Positions 1-10,512 are shown, counted from the first letter of the stretch. The stretch: DNA of 64,000 bases from Mycolicibacterium neworleansense (GCF_001245615.1 NZ_CWKH01000002.1:806001-870000); one strand, 5' to 3'. Numbers and translations are program-made. The notes: generated by a model from the sequence alone, not told the origin.

Positions 1-42
1 GGTGTGGGCGGGGAGTGATTCGCCGGTGACGCTGAAGGTCAT
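1..42 (-). CDS. Possible 5' end of a gene running off the left edge
   Basis: On the minus strand an ATG at 42-40 opens a frame that stays open to the window edge (14 codons, beginning MTFSVTGESL). The codons look like ordinary high-GC coding sequence, and the orientation would make it divergent from the next gene. No clear ribosome binding site is visible and no family can be recognised from 14 residues. A plus-strand frame is also open across 2-181, so the strand is not certain. Confidence 0.25.
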   Translation of the reverse strand, partial: MTFSVTGESLPAHT

Positions 43-177
43 GCTGGAATGCCACGGTAGTGCCATAACGTTGCCGTGCGTGGTTGCCGACCCGAGAGGA
101 TGCGCAATGGTTGCAGTGCGGGCATTCCGACGCTCTGACCGCCACAGCGTTACAAACGCGAGCGCACAATCGTTTCT

Positions 178-477
178 GTGATTGTCGCGTTCAGCATCAG
201 CCCGACGGGCGGGGATGAAACCGGAAGTGTCAGCGCCGCGGTCGCCGAGGCGGTGCGGGTGGTGCGGGCTTCGGGTCTGCCCAACGAGACCAACGCCATG
301 TTCACCAATATCGAAGGTGAATGGGATGAGGTGATGGCCGTGGTGAAACTGGCCGTCGACGCGGTGGCCGCGGTGTCCTCACGTGTCAGCCTGGTGTTGA
401 AAGCCGACATCCGGCCCGGCTACACCGGGCAGCTCACCGCGAAGGTCGAGCGGATCGAACAGGCGCTGGGCGACTAG
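178..477 (+). CDS. Thiamine-binding-like protein, MTH1187/YkoF-type (DUF77)
   Basis: A 99-residue protein with a GTG start. It has the ferredoxin-like alternating pattern of the MTH1187/YkoF family: an N-terminal strand [11 protein letters not shown], a helix rich in Ala/Val, the central [14 protein letters not shown] segment, and a C-terminal [12 protein letters not shown] strand. Members of this family are small cytoplasmic proteins that bind thiamine or related compounds, but most have no assigned pathway. It ends four bases into the convergent copper repressor gene (stops at 477 and 474), so the two are tail to tail. The start is fixed by the family length and by the lack of an earlier good start. 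Confidence 0.75.
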   Translation: MIVAFSISPTGGDETGSVSAAVAEAVRVVRASGLPNETNAMFTNIEGEWDEVMAVVKLAVDAVAAVSSRVSLVLKADIRPGYTGQLTAKVERIEQALGD

Positions 478-779
478 GAGCGGACCAGGCGGGCGATGGC
501 CGCCGACGCCTCGGCCAGCTTGGCCTCGGCCTGATCGCCGCCTTCGGATACCGCCTGTGTCACGCAGTGCCCGAGGTGCTCGTCGAGCAGGCCGAGAGCA
601 ACGGACTGCAGCGCACTGTTGACGGCGCTGATCTGGGTGAGGACGTCGATGCAGTACTTGTCCTCGTCGATCATCTTGGCGATGCCCCTGACCTGGCCTT
701 CGATCCGGCGCAGCCGTTTGGCGTAGTTCTCCTTCTGCGCCGAGTAGCCATGTGCACCCGAGTTGTCAGCCGCGTCCAT
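474..779 (-). CDS. ricR: Copper-sensing repressor RicR (CsoR/FrmR family)
   Basis: A 101-residue DUF156/CsoR-family repressor. The core [15 protein letters not shown] leads the helical bundle, and the copper ligands appear as Cys43, His68 and Cys72, with the same spacing as Cys36-His61-Cys65 of CsoR. This supports Cu(I) sensing rather than formaldehyde or nickel sensing. RicR of M. tuberculosis (Rv0190) sits next to ilvD (Rv0189c), as this gene does. By analogy, copper binding releases it from operators in front of copper-resistance genes. A perfect palindrome lies 17 bp upstream of the ATG, so autoregulation is expected. No metallothionein (mymT) gene was recognised in the window. Confidence 0.9.
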   Translation of the reverse strand: MDAADNSGAHGYSAQKENYAKRLRRIEGQVRGIAKMIDEDKYCIDVLTQISAVNSALQSVALGLLDEHLGHCVTQAVSEGGDQAEAKLAEASAAIARLVRS

Positions 780-795
780 GCCTCAAGTATACGGG

Positions 796-810
796 TACCC
801 CACCGGGGTA
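796..810. promoter_or_regulatory. RicR/CsoR-type operator
   Basis: The sequence TACCCC-ACC-GGGGTA is a perfect 6+3+6 inverted repeat. It matches the TACCC...GGGTA type of operator known for mycobacterial RicR. It lies between ricR (minus strand, start at 779) and a plus-strand membrane protein gene (start at 878), so it can autoregulate ricR and perhaps also affect the divergent gene. Confidence 0.8.
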
Positions 811-877
811 TGCATATCGTTTTGGCCGGGCGAAATGGTGCCGACCATCCACCGCCGGGGCCGATACGCTCGATGCG

Positions 878-1306
878 ATGTCACAGCCTCCCTGGCCTGG
901 CCCTCCGGGCTATCCGCCGCCGGGCTATCCGCCACCGGCGAACGCCGCAGCCCGCTCCGGGCTCGGCACGACGGTCACCGTTGCCACCGTCGTGCTCGCG
1001 GTCATGCTCTGGATCGTCGCGGTCCTCGGTGCCGCCGCCGGCGCGTGGCTGTCGTTGTTCTTCGCCATGTCGACAGACACCTGCCATGCGACCTGCGGCC
1101 CGACCCCCTACGACGACCAGGTCTACCCGACGACCTTCGGCTGGATCGGCGGCGGGCTGGCCGTCGGCCTGATCGGAAGCATCGTCATGGTCTTCTTCAC
1201 CCGGCGCTGGCTGTGGATCTGGCCCGTGGTGTCGATTGTGTGCACCCTGGTGGGTTTCCTCAGCGGACTCGACCTGACCGTCAAGTCCACCGAGTGGACC
1301 GGCTGA
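878..1306 (+). CDS. Small proline-rich membrane protein, function unknown
   Basis: A 142-residue protein starting MSQPPWPGPPGY. The first ~22 residues are a Pro/Gly/Tyr-rich cytoplasmic tail with a repeated GYPPP motif. Three hydrophobic segments follow (about residues 32-60, 85-105 and 112-135), with an external loop containing two cysteines (TDTCHATCGP). This architecture is common for small mycobacterial membrane proteins of unknown role. An upstream in-frame start (752) would add 42 residues that overlap ricR and its operator, so the internal ATG at 878 is preferred. It is divergent from ricR across the copper operator; copper control is possible but not shown. Confidence 0.75.
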   Translation: MSQPPWPGPPGYPPPGYPPPANAAARSGLGTTVTVATVVLAVMLWIVAVLGAAAGAWLSLFFAMSTDTCHATCGPTPYDDQVYPTTFGWIGGGLAVGLIGSIVMVFFTRRWLWIWPVVSIVCTLVGFLSGLDLTVKSTEWTG

Positions 1307-1373
1307 CCTATGCCCCCTACCAGTATCGATAAGAATTTGGGCGGCTAACTAACCCGGGGGCATACTTACCTGC

Positions 1374-3074
<1,701 letters not shown>

Positions 3075-3090
3075 TTCCTCCGTTCCCCTG

Positions 3091-3157
3091 CACCGCGAGC
3101 GTGCGTGTTTGTCGGCCGACACACCGCAAAACGTCGACATTCCACGCACTCTCGCGG
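3091..3157 (+). repeat. Palindromic intergenic repeat, copy A
   Basis: A 67 bp element with near-perfect terminal inverted repeats, CCGCGAGCGTGCG at the left and CGCACTCTCGCGG at the right. It shares its ends and most of its interior with elements at 9309-9374 and 10384-10464. It begins 16 bp after the ilvD stop. When transcribed it could fold into a long hairpin, so it could be a small mobile repeat (MITE/REP-like) and could also act as a terminator. Confidence 0.8.
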
Positions 3158-3294
3158 AGCGGTAGAGTGACGTCGGGCGTGCAGGAACGCCCGACGTCCG
3201 CTCGAAGGGGCTCAGCCTCCCTGCCGGTTAGTCGACCTGTGACCGACCTCTTCTCAGCCCGATCGCGGACGCGGGTATGTGAGAGGAGGCCGTC

Positions 3295-4464
3295 ATGGCC
3301 AGCCGTCTGCCGAGCAATCCCTCGATCGACCATCTGCGTGGGCAAGCCCGCAAGCTGCAGCGCGCGAAGCGCATTCCGCTGCACGATGCGCAGTTCGCCG
3401 TCGCCCGCGACTACGGTTTCAGCAGCTGGCCCCGGCTCGTGCACTACCTGCGCGACGCGGCGACGCTCAGCGTCGACCCCGGTGCCCTCGACGAGGATGC
3501 CCTTGGCGCTGCCGACCGGTTCTGTTCGTGGGCATCGTTGCGCTACAACGAGACCGACGCACCGCCACGCTGGGAAGCCGCCGCGACCCTGCTCGCGACC
3601 GAGCCCGACCTCGTCGATCGGCACATCTGGGCCGCCGCGTCGGCTTCAGATCCGGCGGCACTGGCCCGGCACCTGACCACCAGGCCCGCGTCGGCGAACT
3701 CCGGCGGCGGGCCGTTCGGCTGGGTTCCGCTGATGTACCTGGCCTATTCCCGAGTTCCGCTGGGCCACAACGGTAACGACGTACTCACTGCCGCGGCCCT
3801 GCTGCTCGATGCCGGTGCCGATCCGAACGCCGGCTACCTCTGGTGCGGGTTGTCCACACCGTTCACGGTCCTGACCGGGGTTTTCGGCGAGGGCGAGCAG
3901 GGCCCGCGTCGTCAGCCCAGGCATCCGATCGCAGCCGAGCTGGCCAGCCTGCTGTTGACCAGAGGCGCCCATCCGGTCGACCAGCAGACGCTGTACAACC
4001 GGATGTTCCGCGCCGACAACTCGCACCTGGAACTGCTGTTCGGGCACGGACTGGCCGACGCCGGACCCAGCCCGTGGGAGCTGCGCCTCGGCGAGGCCAT
4101 GGAATCCCGCGACGAGATGTGGCGGCGGCAGGTCGGCTGGGCCGCCGAACACGGGTTCACCGATCGACTCGAGCTGCTCGCCCGGCACGGGATCGACGTA
4201 TCCGGAGTGGACGTGGTCGCGCCGGTGTTCCCGGACGATCCGAACGCGCTCGACGACGAAGGCGCGACGGCACTGCACCATGCCGCCTGGTCCGGCGATA
4301 TCGAGCTGATCCGGCGTCTGCTCGACGCCGGGGCCGATGCGACGATCACGGATCGTCGCTTCGGCACTACGCCGCTGGAGTGGGCCGAGCACGCCTACCA
4401 GAGCGAGGCCGCGGACATGCTGCGCCCGCACATCATGCCGGCCCCGTCGGACCACGACGGATGA
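3295..4464 (+). CDS. Ankyrin-repeat protein
   Basis: A 389-residue cytoplasmic protein with several ankyrin-like units. The clearest are AAALLLDAGADPNAG (about 161-175) and a C-terminal pair, EGATALHHAAWSGDIELIRRLLDAGADATITD followed by FGTTPLEWAEHAYQ (about 322-375). The N-terminal ~60 residues (HLRGQARKLQRA... DYGFSSWPRLVHYL) are typical of actinobacterial ankyrin proteins. Ankyrin repeats mediate protein-protein contacts; the partner is unknown. A strong ribosome site (GAGAGGAGG) precedes the ATG. Its last 32 bp overlap the 3' end of the convergent LuxR-type regulator. Confidence 0.85.
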   Translation: MASRLPSNPSIDHLRGQARKLQRAKRIPLHDAQFAVARDYGFSSWPRLVHYLRDAATLSVDPGALDEDALGAADRFCSWASLRYNETDAPPRWEAAATLLATEPDLVDRHIWAAASASDPAALARHLTTRPASANSGGGPFGWVPLMYLAYSRVPLGHNGNDVLTAAALLLDAGADPNAGYLWCGLSTPFTVLTGVFGEGEQGPRRQPRHPIAAELASLLLTRGAHPVDQQTLYNRMFRADNSHLELLFGHGLADAGPSPWELRLGEAMESRDEMWRRQVGWAAEHGFTDRLELLARHGIDVSGVDVVAPVFPDDPNALDDEGATALHHAAWSGDIELIRRLLDAGADATITDRRFGTTPLEWAEHAYQSEAADMLRPHIMPAPSDHDG

Positions 4465-7042
4465 TGGCGGCGAGCTGCTCACGTGAACTGGCACCCACCC
4501 GCTGACAGGCCCGGTACAGGTGACCTTCCACGCTGCGCACGGACATCACCAGCCGCTCGGCGATCTGCTTGTTGGACAGGCCCGCGACGACGAGTTCGAC
4601 GATCTCGCGCTGTCGGCCGGTCAACGGCTGGCCGGCCGGGTTACGCAGCGCCGGGGTGCACAGCCCGCCGCATTCGTCGGCGCCCTCCTGCGCGAGGGCC
4701 GCCGCATAGGCGCTGCGCTTGCCCTGACCGTGGCGACCGAACGCGACCGCGGCCTGTGCCGTGGCGTCGGTGGCGGTGGCCCGGTCCCCGATGGCACGGT
4801 ATTCCGCTGCCACAGCGAGTAATTGGTCACCGTCGTCGGCAACCAGGGCCTCGATATGACGCGCCACCGTTTGGGCCAGCGGCAGTCTCAGCGTGTCGGC
4901 GAGTTCCCGTGAGCGTGCCAGACCCGCGGTGTCTCCCCACTGTGCGGCGGTCTGCAGACACTGCAGTTCATGCGTCGGCTGTTCACGTTGCGCCGCGGCG
5001 CGGCCCGCGGCGCGCACGAGCTCGACCGCATCGGTCAGCGCGCCACCGGCGGCCAGCGTCCAACCCTTGGCCACCGACATCGCGGTGTGCATGAACACGT
5101 AGTCGTCCGGTACCCGCTCGGCGGCCCGGGCCAGCGCCTCCTCCGCGGCGGTGGCGTGGCCGAGTTTGGCGTGGGCCTCAGCGAGGGAGAAGCAGCTGGC
5201 AACCCGCAAACCTGTAGTTATTGCGTGTGTTTCGGCACCGGCATAGGCCTCGTGCAGGTGTTTGACGGCGGCGCCGAGATCGGCCCGGACGAGCTCGGCG
5301 TGGCCGAGCAGGTAGGCGAGGTTGGCATACGCGACACCGGGCACATCGCGCGCCGACTCCTCCAGCCGGGCTGCCATCGCCGTCATCGCATCGATGCGGC
5401 CCGTCAGGCGGCAAGCCCGGGCGTGCACGGCGCCGAACCAGAACCGCATGGGCGAGGATTCGAACGAGGTATTGGCACGCTCGATGGCCTGCTCGGCGAC
5501 GGCGTTGATGTCGTCGGCATGCCCCAGCGCACCCAGCGCCATCACCAACGCGATCGAGGCCATCATCGCGTGAAAGTCGGACAAGCCGCCGGAATCCAAA
5601 GCCGCGCCGGCCTTTTCCTCGGCACTGGCGCAGCAACCGAGGATGGCTTCGACGCAGGCCTGGATTGCCCGACGTTCCATCTGCTGTGCATCTGATTCGG
5701 TTGTGCCGGAGAGATTTTCCAAGATCACGCCGGCGTCGCACGGGCGGCCGAGCATCCACGCCAGGTTGGCTGCCCGCACGGTCGCCCAGTGGTGACGGTC
5801 CGGCCTGCCGTCGGTACTGATATCGCGCAGGACCGCCTCGGCCTCATCACCGCGGCTCAGCAGAACCAGCGTCATCGCCCGCATCGGCGCGGCGTCGGGG
5901 GCACCGCATGCGGCTGCGGCAGCGGCGAACCGGTCGGCGGCATCGGGGTCGAGCAGGACCGCCGCACACCGTGCCGCGGTCAGATACAGCTCCGGATCCG
6001 GAGGCAGGTCGGAGTGCAGCGCCAGCAGCGCCCGGCGCACGGTGGCGCGCATGTCGCCGTCGGGCTCGGCGGCCAGCCGCCGTGCGAGCTTTCCGCGGAT
6101 GCTCGACAGATGCATCTCACCGGCAGTGGCCCTTCGCAATTCGCCGTACAGCGGATGCGCAAGGGTGGCCATCAGATCCCGCCCGGCACGTTCAACCGTC
6201 ACCAGATGCATCTCCTCGGCAGCCTCCAAGTCGGCGCGATCGACGAGATCCCCCAGGATGTCGACGCTCAGCGGCTCACACTGCGAGAGCGTGTCGAGCA
6301 CCAGGGCCATACCGGGGCTGAGTTCACCCAGGCGGCGCCCGACCATGTCGGTGATGCTCTGGGATACGGCCACATCGCCGTCCCACATCCACACCCCGGC
6401 GGATTTGTGCATCCGCCCTGCGGCGATCTGGTCCTTCACCAGCTGTAGCAGGTACAGCGCGTTACCTCCGGTGAGTTTCCAGAAACGGCGCGTGCTGCGG
6501 CTGTCGACCGGTCCGGCAACGGCCGATTCGACCAGGGCCGCGGCCGCGGTGGCCGACAACGGTTCGAGGTCGATCCGGTCGAGGAGGCTGTCTTTCCACA
6601 GTGCGGTCACCGCGTCGGGTTCCGGGCCGCCCGAACGCGCGGTGACGACCAGACGGACGCCCTGCGTCTGTGCCAGTTGGTGCACGACGTGCGCGGACAG
6701 CGGGTCGAGCAGATGGGCGTCGTCGATTCCGATGACAACCTTGCCCATGCGCTGTTGGGCGACGAAGGAATCGATCACTCGGCGAACGTCCGGCAGCGGG
6801 TCGCACATGCTCTGGGTGATCGATCCGGTGAATGCTCCCAGCGGGATGGCCCGCGCGGATTCCGTCCCGACGAACCAACTGGTCCGGTGTCCGGACGCCG
6901 ACGCGTGGCTGAGGGCCTCCCGGGCCAGGCGGGTCTTGCCGACGCCGGCGCTGCCGACGATCAGCACACCGTGATGGGTTCCCGGCCCACCAAGGGAGCG
7001 ACGGATCGTCGCCAGTTCTTCGTCCCGCCCCGCGAGCTTCAT
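4433..7042 (-). CDS. Large ATP-binding LuxR-family regulator (LAL/MalT-like)
   Basis: An 869-residue regulator. It starts with an AAA-type ATPase: Walker A GSAGVGKT at 30-37 and Walker B VVIGIDDAH at 102-110. A long helical, TPR-like region (about 330-790) follows, and the protein ends with a LuxR helix-turn-helix (LTGRQREIVELVVAGLSNKQ, about 808-865). Such proteins sense a ligand through the middle region and activate transcription in an ATP-dependent way; the ligand cannot be deduced. The gene stands alone on this strand, with the SPW-repeat gene next upstream on the same strand, 197 bp away. The 3' end overlaps the ankyrin gene by 32 bp, tail to tail. Confidence 0.9.
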   Translation of the reverse strand: MKLAGRDEELATIRRSLGGPGTHHGVLIVGSAGVGKTRLAREALSHASASGHRTSWFVGTESARAIPLGAFTGSITQSMCDPLPDVRRVIDSFVAQQRMGKVVIGIDDAHLLDPLSAHVVHQLAQTQGVRLVVTARSGGPEPDAVTALWKDSLLDRIDLEPLSATAAAALVESAVAGPVDSRSTRRFWKLTGGNALYLLQLVKDQIAAGRMHKSAGVWMWDGDVAVSQSITDMVGRRLGELSPGMALVLDTLSQCEPLSVDILGDLVDRADLEAAEEMHLVTVERAGRDLMATLAHPLYGELRRATAGEMHLSSIRGKLARRLAAEPDGDMRATVRRALLALHSDLPPDPELYLTAARCAAVLLDPDAADRFAAAAAACGAPDAAPMRAMTLVLLSRGDEAEAVLRDISTDGRPDRHHWATVRAANLAWMLGRPCDAGVILENLSGTTESDAQQMERRAIQACVEAILGCCASAEEKAGAALDSGGLSDFHAMMASIALVMALGALGHADDINAVAEQAIERANTSFESSPMRFWFGAVHARACRLTGRIDAMTAMAARLEESARDVPGVAYANLAYLLGHAELVRADLGAAVKHLHEAYAGAETHAITTGLRVASCFSLAEAHAKLGHATAAEEALARAAERVPDDYVFMHTAMSVAKGWTLAAGGALTDAVELVRAAGRAAAQREQPTHELQCLQTAAQWGDTAGLARSRELADTLRLPLAQTVARHIEALVADDGDQLLAVAAEYRAIGDRATATDATAQAAVAFGRHGQGKRSAYAAALAQEGADECGGLCTPALRNPAGQPLTGRQREIVELVVAGLSNKQIAERLVMSVRSVEGHLYRACQRVGASSREQLAAIIRRGPTGPA

Positions 7043-7239
7043 CTCAGCAGTTGGTACCCGCCATCACCGTCGTCCGAGTCCTGCGATTGCCCACGATATG
7101 GGGCAAGACCCGGCCCGGGGCACGATTTGACCCATCCTCTGATTGGCCGGGCCCCCGGAACACAGGTATCCCCACCAGCCGGAGTCCGGCTGGTCCACCG
7201 GTTGCGCCTACCGGCCGGTGTGCCGGTCAGGCGTCCCGG

Positions 7240-7680
7240 TCAGGCGTGCCGCGCTTCGGAATTGCGTACCCGCATCCCGAAGTACATCGCGTTGAAGCCC
7301 AGCAGCATGACGAGCGCACCGCTGACCACGTGCGACCAGATCATGCCGGTGGTCGGTCCACTGACAAACACCCACGGCGAGACGATCAGCCACACACCGA
7401 AGATCGGCAGTGTCCAGGTCATGCCGTGCGCGCGGTCCAGCGCGAAGCTGAAACACATTGACAGGAACGCGATCGCCCCTCCGACGATCAGATCGTTGAC
7501 CGTCAGCCTGTTGAAGGCATCGAAGCCGACGATCCACGGGGACAGCGCGACATACATCGCCGTCAGCAACGTCAGGCCGAAGGTGACCTGCGCGGCCATC
7601 GACTCTGCCACCCGGTCATAACCCGCCCTAAGGGCCATGATGTCCGGGTGTAGGTCGATTGATGAATGGACCGTACTCAT
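7240..7680 (-). CDS. SPW-repeat membrane protein
   Basis: A 146-residue integral membrane protein with two SPW signatures (LSPWIVGF near residue 46 and VSPWVF near residue 101), each at the end of a transmembrane helix. That makes two tandem SPW units and four predicted membrane segments. The family is widespread in actinobacteria and of unknown function. The start ATG at 7680 gives a 29-residue hydrophilic N-terminus. Confidence 0.85.
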   Translation of the reverse strand: MSTVHSSIDLHPDIMALRAGYDRVAESMAAQVTFGLTLLTAMYVALSPWIVGFDAFNRLTVNDLIVGGAIAFLSMCFSFALDRAHGMTWTLPIFGVWLIVSPWVFVSGPTTGMIWSHVVSGALVMLLGFNAMYFGMRVRNSEARHA

Positions 7681-7826
7681 TTCTGATCCTTTCCGTTACA
7701 CGGCAAGGCGTTTGGACCCTACCGCACCCATCCATCGCTTCTCAGATTACGCCGAAACCGGCGCGACGGCGGCGGTTCCCGCAGGTGACCGGCAGCCCTT
7801 GCCGGCCGGCAAGTACAGTGTTCTCA

Positions 7827-9275
7827 ATGCGCCGGCGCAGCAACGTCCGAACGGATGACCCCACCGGCGCACGGCAGCAACTGGGCTGGTTCGCAACGCT
7901 CTTCGCGATGGCGTTGGTCTTCCACTACTCCGACAGCCAGCCCCAAGCGGTCGTCCCGGCCCTGCTCGCCGGCCTGCCCGCGCTCATATTTCCCGGCTCG
8001 GTGGCGGCGGCCGGTCTGGCCGTGGCGGCCGGTGCCACCGTGGCCGTGCTGAACCTGCCTGCCGCCTCGAACCATCTGGTGCTGAGCCTGCTCGTCGCCG
8101 TCGCGCTCGCCACCGCGGCGTTGTGGGCACTGGCCGTGCGAAACCGGCCTGATGTGCCGGGCAGCTTCGTCGAGCGCTGGCTGGAGGCGGCCCGCAGCCC
8201 GGTCGGCCTGGTGTTGCTCGTGGTCTATCTGTTCACCGTCTTCGACAAGTTGAACACCGCCTACCTCACCCCGGCGACGTCGTGCGGCGCAGACCTGTTC
8301 GGGCAGCTGATCTGGCTCAACGGCTTCGATGATGTGGTGCCGGGCCCGGCTGTCGGGCAGGTCGTCGCCATCGTCGCGGTCGTGATCGAGGCCGCCATTC
8401 TCGGGTTGCTGGCCGTGCCCCGGCTGCGTTTCTGGGGCGTGCTGCTCGGGGTGTGCTTCCACTCGATCCTGGCGATGGCCTCGTTCTATGACTTCGCCAC
8501 GGTCGTCTTCGCGGTGTACGTGCTGTTGATCCCCGCCGAGGTGTTCGTGGCCTGCCGCTCGGTGGCACTGCGAGTCGTCACTCTCACGGGTTTCGCGGCC
8601 CATGTGACGCTCAGTGTGGTGTCGAGTCCGGCCGACTCGCCGGCCGGCCCGATCGGCCTGCCGTGGCACACGCTGCTCGTGCTCACCTGGTTCGTCGCCG
8701 TGCTCCCGTTCATGGTCACGATGCTGCGCGCATACCGCGTGGCGACGGTGGCCGGCGTGCCCAGCCCGAACTGGCGCCTGCGTCCCCTGGTGTTGCTCGT
8801 CGCCCCGCTGCTGGCGTTCGCCAACGGCGCCACGCCCTATGCGGGGCTCAAGACCGTGGCCAACTATTCGATGTTCAGCAATCTGCACACCGAGGAGGGC
8901 GCCACCAACCACGTGCTGCCGGGTGTCACGGCGCTCCAGCTGGCCGACTACCAGCGTGACACCGTCACCGTGGTGGGCCTGGAGTTGCCCCGGCCGTCGT
9001 CCGACATGACAGCCCTGCGCCGGCAGACCCGCTGGATGAGCGAGGATCCCCCGGTTCGCATCCCCTGGCTCGAGCTGCGGCGCACCGTGCTGCTGTGGCA
9101 GGGCGCCGGCATCACCGGCGTCCGGATCGCGTATCTGCACGACGGACCGCCGCGCGTGGTGGACGACGCGACGAATGATCCAGTCCTCGCAGCGCCACTG
9201 CCCTGGTGGCAACGGCATCTGCTCGCCTTCCGCGCGGTCGGCTCGGGTTCGGGTCCTGACGTCTGCCGGTGGTAA
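7827..9275 (+). CDS. HTTM-like multispanning membrane protein
   Basis: About 482 residues with many hydrophobic segments. The middle part (VFDKLN..YL.P..SC, then CFHSILAMASFYDFATVVFA) resembles the HTTM domain, the membrane domain shared with vitamin K-dependent gamma-carboxylases. Enzymatic activity is not implied, since most bacterial HTTM proteins are uncharacterised. The C-terminal ~130 residues are soluble and contain a YQRDTVTVVGLELPRP segment. The frame is open from 7659, but that would overlap the start of the SPW gene. The ATG at 7827 gives a more sensible N-terminus, preceded by a possible -10 (TACAGT). Confidence 0.7.
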   Translation: MRRRSNVRTDDPTGARQQLGWFATLFAMALVFHYSDSQPQAVVPALLAGLPALIFPGSVAAAGLAVAAGATVAVLNLPAASNHLVLSLLVAVALATAALWALAVRNRPDVPGSFVERWLEAARSPVGLVLLVVYLFTVFDKLNTAYLTPATSCGADLFGQLIWLNGFDDVVPGPAVGQVVAIVAVVIEAAILGLLAVPRLRFWGVLLGVCFHSILAMASFYDFATVVFAVYVLLIPAEVFVACRSVALRVVTLTGFAAHVTLSVVSSPADSPAGPIGLPWHTLLVLTWFVAVLPFMVTMLRAYRVATVAGVPSPNWRLRPLVLLVAPLLAFANGATPYAGLKTVANYSMFSNLHTEEGATNHVLPGVTALQLADYQRDTVTVVGLELPRPSSDMTALRRQTRWMSEDPPVRIPWLELRRTVLLWQGAGITGVRIAYLHDGPPRVVDDATNDPVLAAPLPWWQRHLLAFRAVGSGSGPDVCRW

Positions 9276-9308
9276 CCCCGCACCGTAACCCCCGCCCCGG
9301 TAACCCCG

Positions 9309-9374
9309 CACCGCGAGCGTGCGTGTCTGCCGACGCCACGCCGTGAATCACCGACATTCTGCGCACACTCGCGG
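9309..9374 (+). repeat. Palindromic intergenic repeat, copy B
   Basis: A 66 bp element with terminal inverted repeats CCGCGAGCGTGCG (9311-9323) and CGCACACTCGCGG (9362-9374), matching at 12 of 13 positions. It lies 33 bp after the HTTM-like gene and only ~26 bp before the next gene start, so a hairpin here could separate the two transcripts. It is the best-preserved of the three copies. Confidence 0.85.
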
Positions 9375-9400
9375 CAGCCGAAGTGACACAGAATTGCGGA

Positions 9401-10381
9401 ATGGACCTCGCAGACCGCCTGAAACTCGATGTACCGGTAGCCCAGGCCGGCATGGGCGGCGGCATCGTGGGCGCAGCACTGGCCGCCGCGGTGTCGGCGG
9501 CCGGCGGACTGGGCACCTTGGGACTCCTGCCGCCCCGGCAGCTTCAGACAGCCATCGCGACGGTCCGCGAACGGGTTCCCGACCGTGCGGTTGCGGTCAA
9601 TCTGTTGATGCCGTTCACGCGGCGCCCTCACATCGAGGTCTGCCTCCAGGCCCGGATTGACATTGCGGTGATGGCCTTCGCAATCGATCGAGCGCTGATC
9701 CGGCGACTCTCCGAAGGAGGAATATTCGTCATGGTGATGGTCGGCACGGAGAAGCAGGCGGCCGAGGCGCTGGCCTACGGAGCCGACGGACTGATCGCCC
9801 AGGGCCGTGAAGCCGGCGGACACCTGGTCGGCACCGTGGATCAGGCTGATTTCCTGCCAAAGGCATTGGCATTGGCAGGTTCTCGACCGGTATTCGCCGC
9901 GGGCGGCATCGCCACGGCAGCCGATACCCGCGCCGCGCTCGGCGCCGGGGCCGCGGGTGTGGTGGCGGGCACCCGGTTCCTGCTCACCCACGAGTCCGGC
10001 GCCCACCCGGTCTATCGCCAGCGGATCATCGACGCGGACAAGACAATTGAGACGACGGCGTTCGGGCTGTCGTGGCCGGCGCGACACCGGGTCATCCCCA
10101 ACGCCGCTACCCGCCACTGGTGTCACGCCGACGGCAGCGCCCGCGGACTGCCCGCGGCCATCAACAAGTACAGCGCGCCACTCTCGCGGATTCCCGACCG
10201 CGGCGACGGCGCACTGCTTCGACTGCAGCACCCGGCGCTGCCGTTTCTCACGCCGATCACGCTCACCGCCCACATGCCGGCCGAGTGGGCCGACCGTGCC
10301 GCTCTCTACGCCGGTGAGACCGCGTTGCGGTTGGACCGGGTCACCTCGGCCGCGCAGGCCGTCGCGGACCTCGCCCCGTAG
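9401..10381 (+). CDS. Nitronate monooxygenase (2-nitropropane dioxygenase family)
   Basis: A ~326-residue FMN-dependent TIM-barrel enzyme. The N-terminus MDLADRLKLDVPVAQAGMGG is the standard start of the family. The GREAGGH motif carries the presumed catalytic His, and GGIATAADTRAALGAGAAGVVAGTRFL forms the phosphate-binding part of the FMN site. The family oxidises alkyl nitronates (such as propionate 3-nitronate) or acts as a general flavin reductase-like enzyme. A GTG at 9383 is in frame but would add only six atypical residues, so the ATG at 9401 is preferred. Repeat copies flank it on both sides. Confidence 0.85.
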   Translation: MDLADRLKLDVPVAQAGMGGGIVGAALAAAVSAAGGLGTLGLLPPRQLQTAIATVRERVPDRAVAVNLLMPFTRRPHIEVCLQARIDIAVMAFAIDRALIRRLSEGGIFVMVMVGTEKQAAEALAYGADGLIAQGREAGGHLVGTVDQADFLPKALALAGSRPVFAAGGIATAADTRAALGAGAAGVVAGTRFLLTHESGAHPVYRQRIIDADKTIETTAFGLSWPARHRVIPNAATRHWCHADGSARGLPAAINKYSAPLSRIPDRGDGALLRLQHPALPFLTPITLTAHMPAEWADRAALYAGETALRLDRVTSAAQAVADLAP

Positions 10382-10383
10382 GG

Positions 10384-10464
10384 GCGCACTCTCACGCGCG
10401 ACGCGCGTGCGCAGAATGCCGATGAAATGCGGCGTGGCGCCGGCAGACACGCACGCTCGCGGTG
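10384..10464 (-). repeat. Palindromic intergenic repeat, copy C (inverted, partly diverged)
   Basis: Read on the minus strand from 10464, this carries CACCGCGAGCGTGCGTGTCT and GGCATTCTGCGCAC as in copies A and B. The distal end (10384-10410) has extra CGCGCG-rich sequence, so the right terminal repeat is altered. It starts two bases after the nitronate monooxygenase stop and lies between two convergent genes. Confidence 0.75.
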
Positions 10465-10512
10465 CAACGGGGGGCAAGGAGGGGGCATGGGGGCAAGGGG
10501 GCGTGCAAGGGG

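Noticed and set aside
2..181. Plus-strand open frame at the left edge as the end of a gene
   Set aside because: It lacks a recognisable protein pattern and would run into the start of the 178 gene; the minus-strand reading is at least as good.
567..1172. Long plus-strand frame across ricR and the next gene
   Set aside because: Arg/Pro/Ser-rich translation typical of a shadow frame in GC-rich DNA; it covers a clear CsoR-family gene on the other strand.
7824..9311. 495-residue minus-strand frame opposite the HTTM-like gene
   Set aside because: Composition is antisense-like (Gln/His/Arg/Gly), and the plus strand shows proper membrane helices.
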